NCBI GenBank assembly: GCA_934654475.1
Contig: CAKUFZ010000021.1
Location: 1 to 32,472 of the forward strand
DNA: 32,472 bases
Source of the DNA: an uncultured Coriobacteriales bacterium
Lineage (GTDB): Bacteria; Actinomycetota; Coriobacteriia; Coriobacteriales; UMGS124
Direction of reading: 5' to 3'
The position numbers were made by a program, and so were the translations under genes. A model generated the notes under the pieces. The model was not told the origin of the DNA. It saw nothing but the letters and a program-made list of their open reading frames with translations, and did not search any database. Within the stretch, counting starts at the first letter, position 1. The number at the start of each line of letters is the position of its first letter. This document shows positions 1 through 8,125 of this stretch, one piece after another.

Positions 1-77
1 GGGCCCGTAGCTCAGTTGGTCAGAGCGTCCGGCTGATAACCGGGAGGTCACAAGTTCGAACCTTGTCGGGCCCACCA
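1..77 (+). tRNA. tRNA-Ile (GAT)
   Basis: A complete cloverleaf is visible. The acceptor stem pairs 1-7 with 67-73, A74 is the discriminator and CCA is encoded at 75-77. The anticodon stem pairs 28-32 with 40-44 around a seven-base loop holding GAT at 35-37. The T-arm carries the usual GTTCGAA loop. It delivers isoleucine at ATC/ATT codons. A hairpin terminator follows immediately. Confidence 0.97.
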
Positions 78-89
78 CTTCGCATGATA

Positions 90-124
90 AAGACCCCAAC
101 AGTCTCTGGTTGTTGGGGTCTTTT
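90..124 (+). terminator. Rho-independent terminator after tRNA-Ile
   Basis: A hairpin with arms AAGACCCCAACA (from 90) and TGTTGGGGTCTT (to 122) is followed by further T residues. It ends the tRNA transcript just before the promoter-like element of the next gene. Confidence 0.85.
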
Positions 125-132
125 GCTATAGT
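124..132 (+). promoter_or_regulatory. Extended -10 element TGCTATAGT upstream of the YeiH-type gene
   Basis: TG-C-TATAGT at 124-132 matches an extended -10 box. No good -35 hexamer lies 17 bases upstream because that position is inside the tRNA terminator. It would give a short leader before the ATG at 166. The call rests on motif match alone. Confidence 0.35.
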
Positions 133-165
133 GCGCCTTCCATCTCGTGAAAGGCTTTCAACCCC

Positions 166-1185
166 ATGCTCAAAACGATCTTCTCCAAGCCGTTTGCTGT
201 GGCGTGCGCGCTCACGTTGGCTTGCTCGGTTCTCGGCAGCCTGTTGGCGGGCCTTCCCTACCTGGCGGTCCTTGGCGCGCTCGTCATCTCGCTTATCTTA
301 GGTGTTGTGTGTCAGGCGGCCAAGCCGACCGTTTCTTATGCCAAGCCTGGCATCGCGCTCATCTCGAACAAGTTTTTGCGGGCAGGCATTATCTTGCTCG
401 GATTCAAGCTCAACCTTGTGGCCCTGGCGCAGGCGGGTGTAAAGACCATTGCACTGGCGTGCGTGGTGGTCACCGGCACCATCTTCCTCGCCTACAATCT
501 GGCCCGACGCTTCGGCGTCGACAGGCACCTGGCCGTTCTCACCGCGTCCGGCACGGGCATCTGCGGAGCGGCGGCGGTCATGGGCATCGCCTCCCAGTTG
601 CCTACCAGCGAAAAGGATGCCGAGCGCCACAGCGAGGACAAGGTAGTGGCCGTGGCCATCGTTGCGATTCTTGGCACGCTGTTCACGCTTGTCGACATCG
701 CCGTGGGGCCTCTGCTCGGCATGAGCGCTACGCAGTTCGGCGTCATGGCGGGCGGTTCGCTTCATGAGATTGCCCATGCGGTAGCGGCAGGCGGTGCCGG
801 TGGCTCCGAGAGCCTCGACATCGCAATCATCACGAAGCTTTCGCGCGTGCTGTTGCTGGCACCTGCGGCCATTATCATCGGCGTGTGGTACCGCAAGGCC
901 GAGGGTGTGGAGGCTGACGGCAAGGGCAAGGTGCCCATCCCTTGGTTCATGGTGGGCTTTGTTGCCGCCAGCGTTGTCGGTACCTTTGCTCCCCTCACCC
1001 AGGAGATGCTCGACGGCCTTGTCAAGGTGAGCTACCTGCTGCTTGGCATGGCCATGGCGGCTCTCGGCATGACGGTGAACTTCCGTGTGCTGCTTACCCG
1101 CGGCCGCAACGCGTTCGTTGCCGCGCTCATCACCTCGGTCGTCCTGCTTGCCTTCGTCGCCGCCATGGCGTTGCTGTTCTTCTAA
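166..1185 (+). CDS. YeiH/YadS-type putative sulfate exporter family membrane protein
   Basis: A 339-residue, very hydrophobic protein with about ten predicted membrane spans. It matches the Cons_hypoth698 (UPF0324, YeiH) family in length and in landmarks: the N-terminal LGVVCQAAKPTVSYAKPGI segment, the AGIILLGFKLNL segment, the GTGICGAAAVMGIA segment around residue 130 and the HEIAHAVAAGGAGG segment around residue 203. The family is annotated as putative sulfate exporters, but transport has been shown for few members, so the substrate here is an inference. The ATG at 166 follows GAAAGG (149-154) at a usable spacing. The gene stands alone between a tRNA and a convergent oxidase gene. Confidence 0.9.
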   Translation: MLKTIFSKPFAVACALTLACSVLGSLLAGLPYLAVLGALVISLILGVVCQAAKPTVSYAKPGIALISNKFLRAGIILLGFKLNLVALAQAGVKTIALACVVVTGTIFLAYNLARRFGVDRHLAVLTASGTGICGAAAVMGIASQLPTSEKDAERHSEDKVVAVAIVAILGTLFTLVDIAVGPLLGMSATQFGVMAGGSLHEIAHAVAAGGAGGSESLDIAIITKLSRVLLLAPAAIIIGVWYRKAEGVEADGKGKVPIPWFMVGFVAASVVGTFAPLTQEMLDGLVKVSYLLLGMAMAALGMTVNFRVLLTRGRNAFVAALITSVVLLAFVAAMALLFF

Positions 1186-1212
1186 GCCCGAGTGCTTAGG
1201 GCACGTTTGGTC

Positions 1213-2238
1213 CTAGCCCCATACCATGTCGGCTGAGATGTCGGACACGCTTTGCGCGCCGCACATCCCCATAGTGTCGGCAAGCTCGTCGCGGAAACGC
1301 TTGAGCAAGAAGCGGATGCCCTCCTCGCCCGCGCCATAAGCTGCCACCACGAACGGCCTGCACACCAGTACGCCATCGGCGCCCAGGGCAAGCGCGCGGA
1401 AGACGTCGAGGCCGGAGCGGATGCCGCCGTCTACCAGCACAGTTGCACGGCCTGCCACGGCGCGGGCGATGTCGGGGAGCACCTCGGCGGTAGCCGGGCA
1501 TCCATCGAGCACGCGCCCGCCGTGGTTGCTCACCACGATGGCGCTGGCCCCGGCCTCAACGGCCTTTTCAGCGGCGCGGGCCGTCATGACGCCCTTGACG
1601 ATGAAGGGCACTTCGAGGCCCTGCGCAATGTCACGCAGCTGCTCTGCCGACTTGGGTCCTGCGGGCGGCTCGAGACCTTTCAAGAACGGCAGCCCTGCGG
1701 CATCGACGTCCATGGCAACGGCGAACGACCCGCAGGCTCGCGCGAGTTCGAGGCGGCGCTCCAGCGCTTCTCCGCTCCACGGCTTCACGGTGGGCACGCC
1801 GACTCCGTTTGCCTCCTTGATGGTCTGGCAGGACCCCTCAAACAGCTCTATTGCCACCCCGTCGCCGGTAAAAGCGGCAACCCCTTCGGCTTGGGCCACG
1901 GCGAGGGACATGCGGTTGTAGGCCAGCGTGTCGAACGCGGGGCCGTAATGGCGGTTCACGTCGCCCACCGGTGCAATGAACAGCGGCATTGACCAGCGCT
2001 TTCCAAAGAGCTCGCACGAGGTGTCGGGTGCACCGGCGCTCTCGTAGAGGGTGTCCATGTTTACGCGCACGCGCCTCCACGCCTCGTAGTTGCGGATTGC
2101 GGTGTCGCCCACGCCTTTGGCCCCTGGGCCGGGGATCGAGTTTTTGCAGGCACGGCCATCGCATACGGGGCATGCCTTGCACACCTGTCCCACCAGGGGT
2201 CTGGCTGCAGTGGTTATCTCGTTCCATGTCAGATTCAT
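1213..2238 (-). CDS. FMN-dependent alpha-hydroxy-acid oxidizing protein (lactate oxidase/dehydrogenase-like)
   Basis: A 341-residue TIM-barrel flavoprotein of the glycolate oxidase / L-lactate oxidase family, which oxidises 2-hydroxy acids to 2-oxo acids with FMN. Visible landmarks are the SNHGGRVLDG block (family active-site His and Arg), the preceding FIVKGV strand with the FMN-contacting Lys, and the C-terminal VDGGIRSGLDV and LGADGVLVCRP phosphate-binding blocks. The N terminus carries a C-x2-C-x2-C-x4-C cluster (C20, C23, C26, C31), absent from the classical plant and yeast enzymes. The ATG at 2238 was chosen because GGAGAG lies 12 bases upstream. The longer upstream frame lacks family similarity. 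The substrate is not decidable; lactate or a related 2-hydroxy acid is the default. Confidence 0.9.
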   Translation of the reverse strand: MNLTWNEITTAARPLVGQVCKACPVCDGRACKNSIPGPGAKGVGDTAIRNYEAWRRVRVNMDTLYESAGAPDTSCELFGKRWSMPLFIAPVGDVNRHYGPAFDTLAYNRMSLAVAQAEGVAAFTGDGVAIELFEGSCQTIKEANGVGVPTVKPWSGEALERRLELARACGSFAVAMDVDAAGLPFLKGLEPPAGPKSAEQLRDIAQGLEVPFIVKGVMTARAAEKAVEAGASAIVVSNHGGRVLDGCPATAEVLPDIARAVAGRATVLVDGGIRSGLDVFRALALGADGVLVCRPFVVAAYGAGEEGIRFLLKRFRDELADTMGMCGAQSVSDISADMVWG

Positions 2239-2433
2239 AGCGCGCCGATCCTCTCCCGTGTGCCCTGCAACGATGGTCTTGCCAGTTGGGAACGCATGAT
2301 AAAGCAACCCTGCCGTCACTTTTGTGCCGATACGCCGAAGGCGCACGCTGCTTCGGTCAAACGGGTACTATGCCACGTATGCGTGCGTTCATGCATCCGG
2401 CTGGACGCGATCTTACGAAGGGACTTGATAGAT

Positions 2434-3792
2434 ATGTGCGCTTCCGACGCACACAAACCGCAGGATGACACCTTTCCCTACGTTATCCGCGACCTCACGG
2501 TGGACGACCTTGACCAGTACAACGCACTGTTGCGCTATGCCTTCCAGGTGACCGAGCAAGAGCTTATGACCGACGGTTGGAGCAACGACTCCATCAAGCA
2601 GTCCAAATTCCCTGTCATCAAGCGTGCCGACATCTTGGGGTGCTACGACGGTGACAGCCTTATCTCGCAGTTTGCCGTCTACCCGCTGAAGATGAACATT
2701 TACCAGTCCATCTACCAGGTCGGTTTCATCACGAGTGTTTCCACCTACCCCGAGTACACCGGTCAGGGCATCATGGGCAGGCTTATGCGCCAGAGCCTCA
2801 TGCGCATGCGCGAGAAGAACCAGACGCTTGCCATTCTCTTCCCCTACTCCATTCCGCTGTATCGCCATCGCGGCTGGGAGATCATCTCCAACAAGATTTC
2901 GTACAAGGTGCGCGACAACCAGGTGCCTCGCCGCATGAGGGCCCCGGGTTACGTGCGCCGCGTGCCCGATGACAACCTCGACTTCATGAACCTGCACTCC
3001 ACGTTTGCCCAGCAGACGCACGGGTGCCTGTTCCGCAACGCGCTGGCGTGGGACGAGTACTGGCGTTGGGATGAGGACGACACCATGGTCGCCGTGTACT
3101 ACAACGTTGAGGACAAGCCCATCGGCTACATGGTGTACCTCATCAAAGACGACATCATGCACATCAAGGAGATGATCTACCTCAACCGCGAGGCGCAAAA
3201 GGGTCTTTGGGAGTACATCCACGCCCATGACTCCATGATCGACGAGGTGCGCGGCAACACGTACTTCAACGAGCCCATCGCCTTCGATATGGACGACTCC
3301 GACATCGTGGAGACCATCCAGCCTTACATCATGGGGCGCATTGTGGATGTGGAGCAGTTCCTCGAGCAATATCCTTGTGCGCCTGACGCGCACCTGCGCA
3401 TTGCGCTCGACATCGAGGACCCGTTCATCGAGGAAAACACCGCAACGTACGTGGTGGAATTCTGCGAGGGCAAAACTGTCGTGCATGAGGTCTACCGCGG
3501 CGCCGACACGGCTGCTCTGACCTGCGATGCCGACAATGCGGTGGCTACGCAGCAAGAAGGCGAAGGCGCGGTGGTTGAGGCGGCCCGCTGTGAGCGTGAT
3601 CCCATGCGGACGCACATGAACAGCTTCGCTCGCCTGCACATGTCCATTGGTACGCTTACCTGCCTGCTCATGGGCTATAAAACCGCTGCTCAGCTCTTTG
3701 AGCGCGAGCGCATTCAGGGCGACGCCGCTGGCGTGGAGGCCCTCGATGCGGCCCTGCTGCACGAATGCCCCTACATCTCGGACTACATTTAA
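2434..3792 (+). CDS. GNAT family N-acetyltransferase, Eis-like (with SCP2-like C-terminal domain)
   Basis: A 452-residue protein with the Eis architecture: an N-terminal GNAT domain, a second acetyltransferase-like domain, and a C-terminal sterol-carrier-type domain. The acetyl-CoA loop is visible as TGQGIMGRLMRQSL near residues 110-123, preceded by GFITSVSTYPEY. This family transfers acetyl groups from acetyl-CoA to amines; the substrate of this member is unknown. The ATG at 2434 follows GAAGGGA. The frame is open further upstream, but that segment (from 2260) is not domain-like and overlaps the divergent oxidase promoter region. The next gene starts 33 bases downstream, so the two may be co-transcribed. 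Confidence 0.88.
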   Translation: MCASDAHKPQDDTFPYVIRDLTVDDLDQYNALLRYAFQVTEQELMTDGWSNDSIKQSKFPVIKRADILGCYDGDSLISQFAVYPLKMNIYQSIYQVGFITSVSTYPEYTGQGIMGRLMRQSLMRMREKNQTLAILFPYSIPLYRHRGWEIISNKISYKVRDNQVPRRMRAPGYVRRVPDDNLDFMNLHSTFAQQTHGCLFRNALAWDEYWRWDEDDTMVAVYYNVEDKPIGYMVYLIKDDIMHIKEMIYLNREAQKGLWEYIHAHDSMIDEVRGNTYFNEPIAFDMDDSDIVETIQPYIMGRIVDVEQFLEQYPCAPDAHLRIALDIEDPFIEENTATYVVEFCEGKTVVHEVYRGADTAALTCDADNAVATQQEGEGAVVEAARCERDPMRTHMNSFARLHMSIGTLTCLLMGYKTAAQLFERERIQGDAAGVEALDAALLHECPYISDYI

Positions 3793-3810
3793 GGTGTAGA
3801 TATCACCTTA
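3790..3810 (+). repeat. Intercistronic inverted repeat overlapping a stop codon
   Basis: TAAGGTG-(7 nt)-CACCTTA is a perfect 7-bp inverted repeat. Its first three bases are the stop codon of the acetyltransferase, and it sits just before the Shine-Dalgarno of the rescue-factor gene. It could act as an intercistronic hairpin setting relative expression, or as an operator. Confidence 0.45.
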
Positions 3811-3825
3811 CAGAAAGGACATGCC

Positions 3826-4245
3826 ATGCCACCTCAAACTGAAGATGACACGGCCGCTCCCGAGGTGCCGGCGCTCACGCATGCTGACTATGCGGCGTTT
3901 TGCAAGCAAGGAGATACCCAGCTGCTTGCGTGCTGCGAGGTGGAGACGTTCCATGCGACGGGCCCAGGTGGGCAAGGCGTGAACACGGCCGACTCGGCCG
4001 TTCGCATGCGGCACACGCCCACAGGTATCGTGGTTGTGGCACGTTCGGAGCGCTCGCAGCTTTTGAATCGTCAGGCATGCCTGGCGAAGTTGCGCGCCGA
4101 GCTTGAGCGTCGTTCGAGGCCTCCGAAAAAGCGCCTGAAGACACGTGTGCCCCACCGCTCAAAGGAACGCCGTCTGCAGTCCAAGCATGAGGTCTCCCAG
4201 AAGAAGAGCCTGCGCAGCAAGGTGGACTTGTCTCGAGAGGATTAA
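3826..4245 (+). CDS. Peptide chain release factor-like protein (ArfB/YaeJ-type ribosome rescue)
   Basis: A 139-residue class-I release-factor domain without the codon-recognition domain. The catalytic GGQ is at residues 48-50 inside GPGGQGVNTADSAVRM, a strong match to the peptidyl-tRNA hydrolysis loop. The C-terminal third is a highly basic tail (many Lys/Arg from about residue 90), as in ArfB, where the tail enters the empty mRNA channel of stalled ribosomes. It is therefore expected to release nascent chains from non-stop complexes. It may be an RF-2-related paralogue rather than true ArfB. The ATG at 3826 is preceded by AGAAAGGA. Confidence 0.88.
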   Translation: MPPQTEDDTAAPEVPALTHADYAAFCKQGDTQLLACCEVETFHATGPGGQGVNTADSAVRMRHTPTGIVVVARSERSQLLNRQACLAKLRAELERRSRPPKKRLKTRVPHRSKERRLQSKHEVSQKKSLRSKVDLSRED

Positions 4246-4258
4246 GCGCTTGACAAAG

Positions 4259-4296
4259 AGGGGCGCCCTTCCGTTCATGCACGGTAGGGCGCCCCT
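4259..4296. terminator. Convergent hairpin between the rescue factor and FAD oxidoreductase genes
   Basis: A perfect 11-bp stem (AGGGGCGCCCT / AGGGCGCCCCT, 4259-4269 and 4286-4296) lies between two converging genes. The T-tract is weak on both strands (CTTTG on the minus side). Confidence 0.7.
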
Positions 4297-4320
4297 TAAA
4301 AGATGGATCTAGCCTTTCAG

Positions 4321-6012
4321 TTACTTTACGCCGTGAATGACGTCCAGATCGTAGCCGGCAGCAGCGACGTCCTCATCGGTGATGGGGGCCGTGGGTTCGT
4401 ACTTGCCCGTAGCTGCGGCGATGCCACAGTAGCGACCAGAGGTCATGCAATGGCCGGCGCTCATACCGCCCGTGTACATGGACCAGTCAGGCAGGCCGCA
4501 CAACTGGCCGGCGCCAAAGCCTGTTGCCCACAGGTTGGGGATGACGGTGCCGTCTGCCTTGGTGACCTGGTAGTTTGCATTGACCGTCATGCCGGCGCAC
4601 AGGGCGGAAACACGGATGTGCTTGTGGATGCCATAGAAGGGCGGCGTGTCGATGCGCTTCATGTAGCAGGCCTTCTTGCCGAAGTCGCTGTCGAAGCCAG
4701 CATCGACAAGCTCGTTGTAGCGCTCGACGCTTGCAATCAGGGCGTCGGCCGGAATACCGAGAGCCTCAGCGAGCTCCTCAAGGGTATCGCAACGGTGCGT
4801 GTCAATGAGGTACTCAAGCACGCCTGCACCCGACTCCACAGAGCGATCCATCTCGATATTGGGCATATAGATCTCGAGCTTCTCGGGGTCAGTTGCCCTG
4901 CCGCCCCACTCAGTCACCTGATCGACATAGTTAGCGTCGAAGATCTGCGAGTACCAGCCAGGCTTGGGCTGATAACGCAGTTCGTTATTGAGCTGCTCGA
5001 ATTCTGCATCCTCGTTCATAAAGCGCTCGCCGTTTTCGTTGACGGTGAGGAAAGGCTCGTTGAACATGGGGCCGGAGTCGAAGTCATGCATCATGTGCGA
5101 GTGGCCCACGGGCACAAAGCCGGCACCGATGGCCATGGTCATGAGAATGCCGTCGCCGGTCTTGCCGACCTGCTTGCGGTCAAACTCTTTGACGTCGGGG
5201 CAGTAGCGTTCGACGAGGCTCTGGTTGTTCTGATAGTCGCCTGTGGAGACGATGACGCCCTTCGTGGCGTTGAACTTGATGTATTCGCCAGCTTCGGTCT
5301 TGCCGACAACGCCGGTCACGGCTCCGGATTCATCCTGGATGAGCTGGATGCCGGGAGTGCTGTAATAGAAATCGACGCCGCGCTCCTCGGCCAGCTTGGC
5401 AAGGGCGTTGATAAGCTCATTGTTGGTGTACGGCTTGGGCCCGAAGCGGTTGGAGCGCTTCGTGCACTTGCTGCCGTCCTCATACTCGAACGTGACCTCA
5501 CCGATGCTGTAGGGCGGGAAGCCAGCCTCCATGGAACGGACCTCCATCCAGCGCATGGTCTCGCCGGAGTGGTCATAATAGAAGCGTGCCAGACCGCGGT
5601 CGGCGCGCCAGTGGCAATCTTCGATGAAGCCCTGCATGTGGTTCATGACACCCTGCTCGTCGCTTTCGTCGAGCATGATGCCCGTGGAAGTGCCGCCCTG
5701 CGAAAGCGGTGCGCTTTCCTTTTGCAGGCAGCAGGCGGTTGCACCTTCCTCCACGGCAGAAAGAGCTGCGGGGACGCCGCCGGTGCCGGCACCGATGACA
5801 ACGACGTCGTAAGTATACTCGGCTGCAAACTCCGTGATGGGTGCCAGCTCAACAGGTGACTCCGCAAAATCGGAGGCCTGCAGGCCCTCGGGGTAGACAA
5901 CATCGGCCGTAGCCTCGTCGGCCAGTGCGGGCACAGTTGCGGCACTTGCGGCCACGGCTGCGCTGGCCAGACCGGCACCCTTGACGAAGTTCCTACGTGA
6001 CAGGTTCGACAT
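4321..6012 (-). CDS. Tat-exported FAD-dependent oxidoreductase (FAD_binding_2, fumarate reductase flavoprotein-like)
   Basis: A 563-residue protein. It starts with a twin-arginine signal (SRRNFVKG, then an Ala-rich stretch ending near PALADEA). The FAD dinucleotide fold VVVIGAGTGGVPAAL follows at about residues 50-64, then the family signature NENGERFMNED and the C-terminal FAD-binding block NLWATGFGAGQLCG. It belongs to the flavocytochrome c / urocanate reductase superfamily but has neither heme motifs nor an FMN-binding domain, so electrons must come from a partner not seen here. The C-terminal region reads LPDWSMYTGGMSAG where fumarate reductases carry an NRLGG-type motif with the catalytic Arg, so fumarate is an unlikely substrate. 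The ATG at 6012 follows AAGGAG at 7 nt. A LuxR gene is divergent. Confidence 0.9.
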   Translation of the reverse strand: MSNLSRRNFVKGAGLASAAVAASAATVPALADEATADVVYPEGLQASDFAESPVELAPITEFAAEYTYDVVVIGAGTGGVPAALSAVEEGATACCLQKESAPLSQGGTSTGIMLDESDEQGVMNHMQGFIEDCHWRADRGLARFYYDHSGETMRWMEVRSMEAGFPPYSIGEVTFEYEDGSKCTKRSNRFGPKPYTNNELINALAKLAEERGVDFYYSTPGIQLIQDESGAVTGVVGKTEAGEYIKFNATKGVIVSTGDYQNNQSLVERYCPDVKEFDRKQVGKTGDGILMTMAIGAGFVPVGHSHMMHDFDSGPMFNEPFLTVNENGERFMNEDAEFEQLNNELRYQPKPGWYSQIFDANYVDQVTEWGGRATDPEKLEIYMPNIEMDRSVESGAGVLEYLIDTHRCDTLEELAEALGIPADALIASVERYNELVDAGFDSDFGKKACYMKRIDTPPFYGIHKHIRVSALCAGMTVNANYQVTKADGTVIPNLWATGFGAGQLCGLPDWSMYTGGMSAGHCMTSGRYCGIAAATGKYEPTAPITDEDVAAAGYDLDVIHGVK

Positions 6013-6452
6013 CGCATGCTCCTTTTCTCAAAACGCTTGAAATACGGACGTGTCGTGCGTCGCAGATGCTGGCGGCCGGCTGGGACAGATGGCAGAGCAC
6101 CGGGAAGATGATTCCTTTGCACCGCTTCCTTTGCCGTGCGCCGCATCTTGTGACTGACTCGACTATGCCCCCATCACGGCGGAATTGGCACGGCCTAAAG
6201 TCATAACCATGCCGCTGAGAAAAATTAACCCCTAGCTTTAACCCCTTACCTGAGCTGGAATGATGATAATGGGGAAGACGCAAGGGCAAAACGATTGGGG
6301 AATTACGTGAGCGTTGCGCCCCCGCGTCAGAAAATTTCGGTTCGTTCCCGTTGACAAGCCAATGAATCATGAAATGCAATGTGCGGATATGGGCGGACCG
6401 ATACAATGGGCGGCATTGCGGTTTAGTTGCGCATGGAAAGGGGTCGTGGGAC
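6013..6452. other. Divergent regulatory region between the FAD oxidoreductase and LuxR genes
   Basis: About 440 bases with no convincing gene. TTGACA at 6351-6356 and TACAAT at 6402-6407 are individual promoter-like hexamers on the plus strand but are not properly spaced to each other. The region presumably holds both divergent promoters and the LuxR binding sites. No clear palindrome was found. Confidence 0.4.
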
Positions 6453-7949
6453 GTGGGGCAGATGGAAACCGTGGACACGGATGAAATCATCGGGACGGAT
6501 GCCGATGAGACCGTTGGCCAGACTGGCGTCTGGGCCAAGTTCGTTGCATGGTTGACTGCCACTCCCCTTATCCCGCTGCCGTTTCTGGGCTTGGGCGTCT
6601 ATCGTGCATGGCTCAACGTTCTTTTCGATCGCGACCTCATTGAAGGATTTGGCGGCCTATTCGTTTCACAAAACGCCTTCGATGTTGTGATGGTGGCATC
6701 GTTGATAATCTGTCTGGTTCTTGCTCATCGTCTTACTCCGCTTGTCTCACATCGCTGGTCACGTCCGGTATGCATGGCTCTGCTTGTTTGCTCCACGCTA
6801 TGCGGATATGCCGCCTGGTGGCTCCCCTTCCTTGCAACGCCTTCACTGTGGGCATGCACCGTTCTTGGCGGCGTCGGCACGGCGCTTGTCATTCTGCTAT
6901 GGTCTGAGGCATACGGAAGGCTCAGCCCCGTGCGCATTTGCCTCTACTATTCTGCCTCCCTTGTTGTTGGCGCCGCTTTGGGATGGGTGTACGGCGGCAT
7001 CGATTTGAGCAGGTTGCCGGCCATGACCTGCGCCCTTCCCATAGTCTCAATCATGTGCCTGAACAGTTGTTATGGACGCAATCTCGTGACGCCTCCCGGT
7101 GAGGGCGAGTGGGCGAGCTTCTCTTTTCCGTGGAAGCCCGTGTTGGTTGTGGCAATCTATTCGTTCTCTTATGGCCTGCTGCAATCCTCGATTTTCGAGG
7201 TTTCGCGGTCCAATGAGTCGGCAGGCACTATCGGTTGCGCTCTGTTTGTGGCGGCAATCATTGCGTTTGCCTCACGCAAGGTTGATTTCGGACCGGTGTA
7301 CGGCACCGTGCTGCCTTTTATGTCTGCTGTCTTTCTCATCTTGTCTACGACATGCGAGTGGAACAGTTGGGCACGCAACCTATTTGCCAACTGGGGCTAC
7401 ACCGCGAGCCAGATTTTCATCATGACGATGATCGGTTCCATTTGCTATCGCTGGGGAGCCAGTGCGGTGTGGCTTTTTGGAATCGAACGGTCGGTGCGAC
7501 AGGTCGCCATGATTGCAGGCCGTGCTCTGGAAGGCTGGCTGGGCGGTATGGGCGTCTCGGCAACTCCCCTGCTTATCATTGTTGTTATGGCGGCGACGCT
7601 TGTTGCCTTGCGTGAAAGCAGGCTTGATTCATCCTGGGGCATGGAGCTTGCGGCCACACAACCTGAGCCTGAACGTTCGCGCGCTGTGGAGGAGAAGCAT
7701 TCGCTGGCACGTGCGTGTGCTGAGCTCTCGCACCAGCGCAATCTGTCGCAGCGCGAGGGCGAGGTGTTGTTGCTCCTTGCCCAACACAAGACGGCCCGCG
7801 ACATTGAAGCTGAGCTTTGCGTGGCAAACGGAACAGCCAAGGCCCACATCCGCCACGTGTACCAAAAGCTCGATATCCATACCCGCGAGGAGCTGTTTGA
7901 GCTGGTAGAAGAGGCAAGGATTCAGAGAAAGACGCAATCGATTGCATAG
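6453..7949 (+). CDS. Membrane-bound LuxR-type transcriptional regulator
   Basis: A 498-residue protein with an N-terminal part of about 10-12 hydrophobic helices (residues about 25-400, MFS-like in spacing) and a C-terminal LuxR/GerE helix-turn-helix (LSQREGEVLLLLAQ, then TARDIEAELCVANGTAKAHI and VYQKLDIHTREEL). This layout recurs in Eggerthellaceae, where such genes often lie beside exported oxidoreductase genes. The membrane half presumably senses a ligand. A GTG start at 6453 is preferred because GGAAAGGGG lies 9 bases upstream; an ATG at 6462 is the alternative but has a poor ribosome site. It is divergent from the Tat oxidoreductase, so control of that gene is a reasonable inference. Confidence 0.85.
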   Translation: MGQMETVDTDEIIGTDADETVGQTGVWAKFVAWLTATPLIPLPFLGLGVYRAWLNVLFDRDLIEGFGGLFVSQNAFDVVMVASLIICLVLAHRLTPLVSHRWSRPVCMALLVCSTLCGYAAWWLPFLATPSLWACTVLGGVGTALVILLWSEAYGRLSPVRICLYYSASLVVGAALGWVYGGIDLSRLPAMTCALPIVSIMCLNSCYGRNLVTPPGEGEWASFSFPWKPVLVVAIYSFSYGLLQSSIFEVSRSNESAGTIGCALFVAAIIAFASRKVDFGPVYGTVLPFMSAVFLILSTTCEWNSWARNLFANWGYTASQIFIMTMIGSICYRWGASAVWLFGIERSVRQVAMIAGRALEGWLGGMGVSATPLLIIVVMAATLVALRESRLDSSWGMELAATQPEPERSRAVEEKHSLARACAELSHQRNLSQREGEVLLLLAQHKTARDIEAELCVANGTAKAHIRHVYQKLDIHTREELFELVEEARIQRKTQSIA

Positions 7950-8043
7950 CAGTCTAGGTGGGGACGCCCTGGGCTATCGTTTGTTTCCGATATCGGCGCG
8001 ATGCTAAGACTCACGCACGACCTGTCGCTGCCCAACTCTTTCC

Positions 8044-8072
8044 TTGACTGGTGAACGAACGTTTACTATTAT
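8044..8072 (+). promoter_or_regulatory. Sigma-70-type promoter of the methyltransferase-TetR pair
   Basis: TTGACT (8044-8049), a 17-base spacer and TATTAT (8067-8072) form a near-consensus promoter 54 bases upstream of the ATG at 8126. The spacer is almost filled by a 14-bp palindromic operator. Confidence 0.75.
8052..8065. promoter_or_regulatory. Putative TetR operator O1
   Basis: TGAACGAACGTTTA is an imperfect palindrome of the form T-R-AACG-NN-CGTT-Y-A. It lies exactly between the -35 and -10 boxes, a position where a bound repressor excludes RNA polymerase. A second copy in inverse arrangement lies 36 bp downstream, centre to centre. Confidence 0.65.
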
Positions 8073-8087
8073 GGCGTTGCCACGTGG

Positions 8088-8101
8088 TAAACGATTGTTC
8101 A
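8088..8101. promoter_or_regulatory. Putative TetR operator O2
   Basis: TAAACGATTGTTCA resembles the reverse complement of O1. Over an 18-base window the two flanks agree at 16 positions. It lies downstream of the -10 box, within the expected 5' leader. Spacing from O1 is 36 bp, roughly three and a half helical turns. Confidence 0.6.
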
Positions 8102-8125
8102 CCATTTTCGAAAGAGGCGGTCAGT

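Noticed and set aside
4303..5859. Long open frame on the plus strand opposite the FAD oxidoreductase gene
   Set aside because: It mirrors the coding frame of a clear Tat/FAD protein; its translation is low-complexity with no family features. GC-rich codon bias creates such antisense frames.
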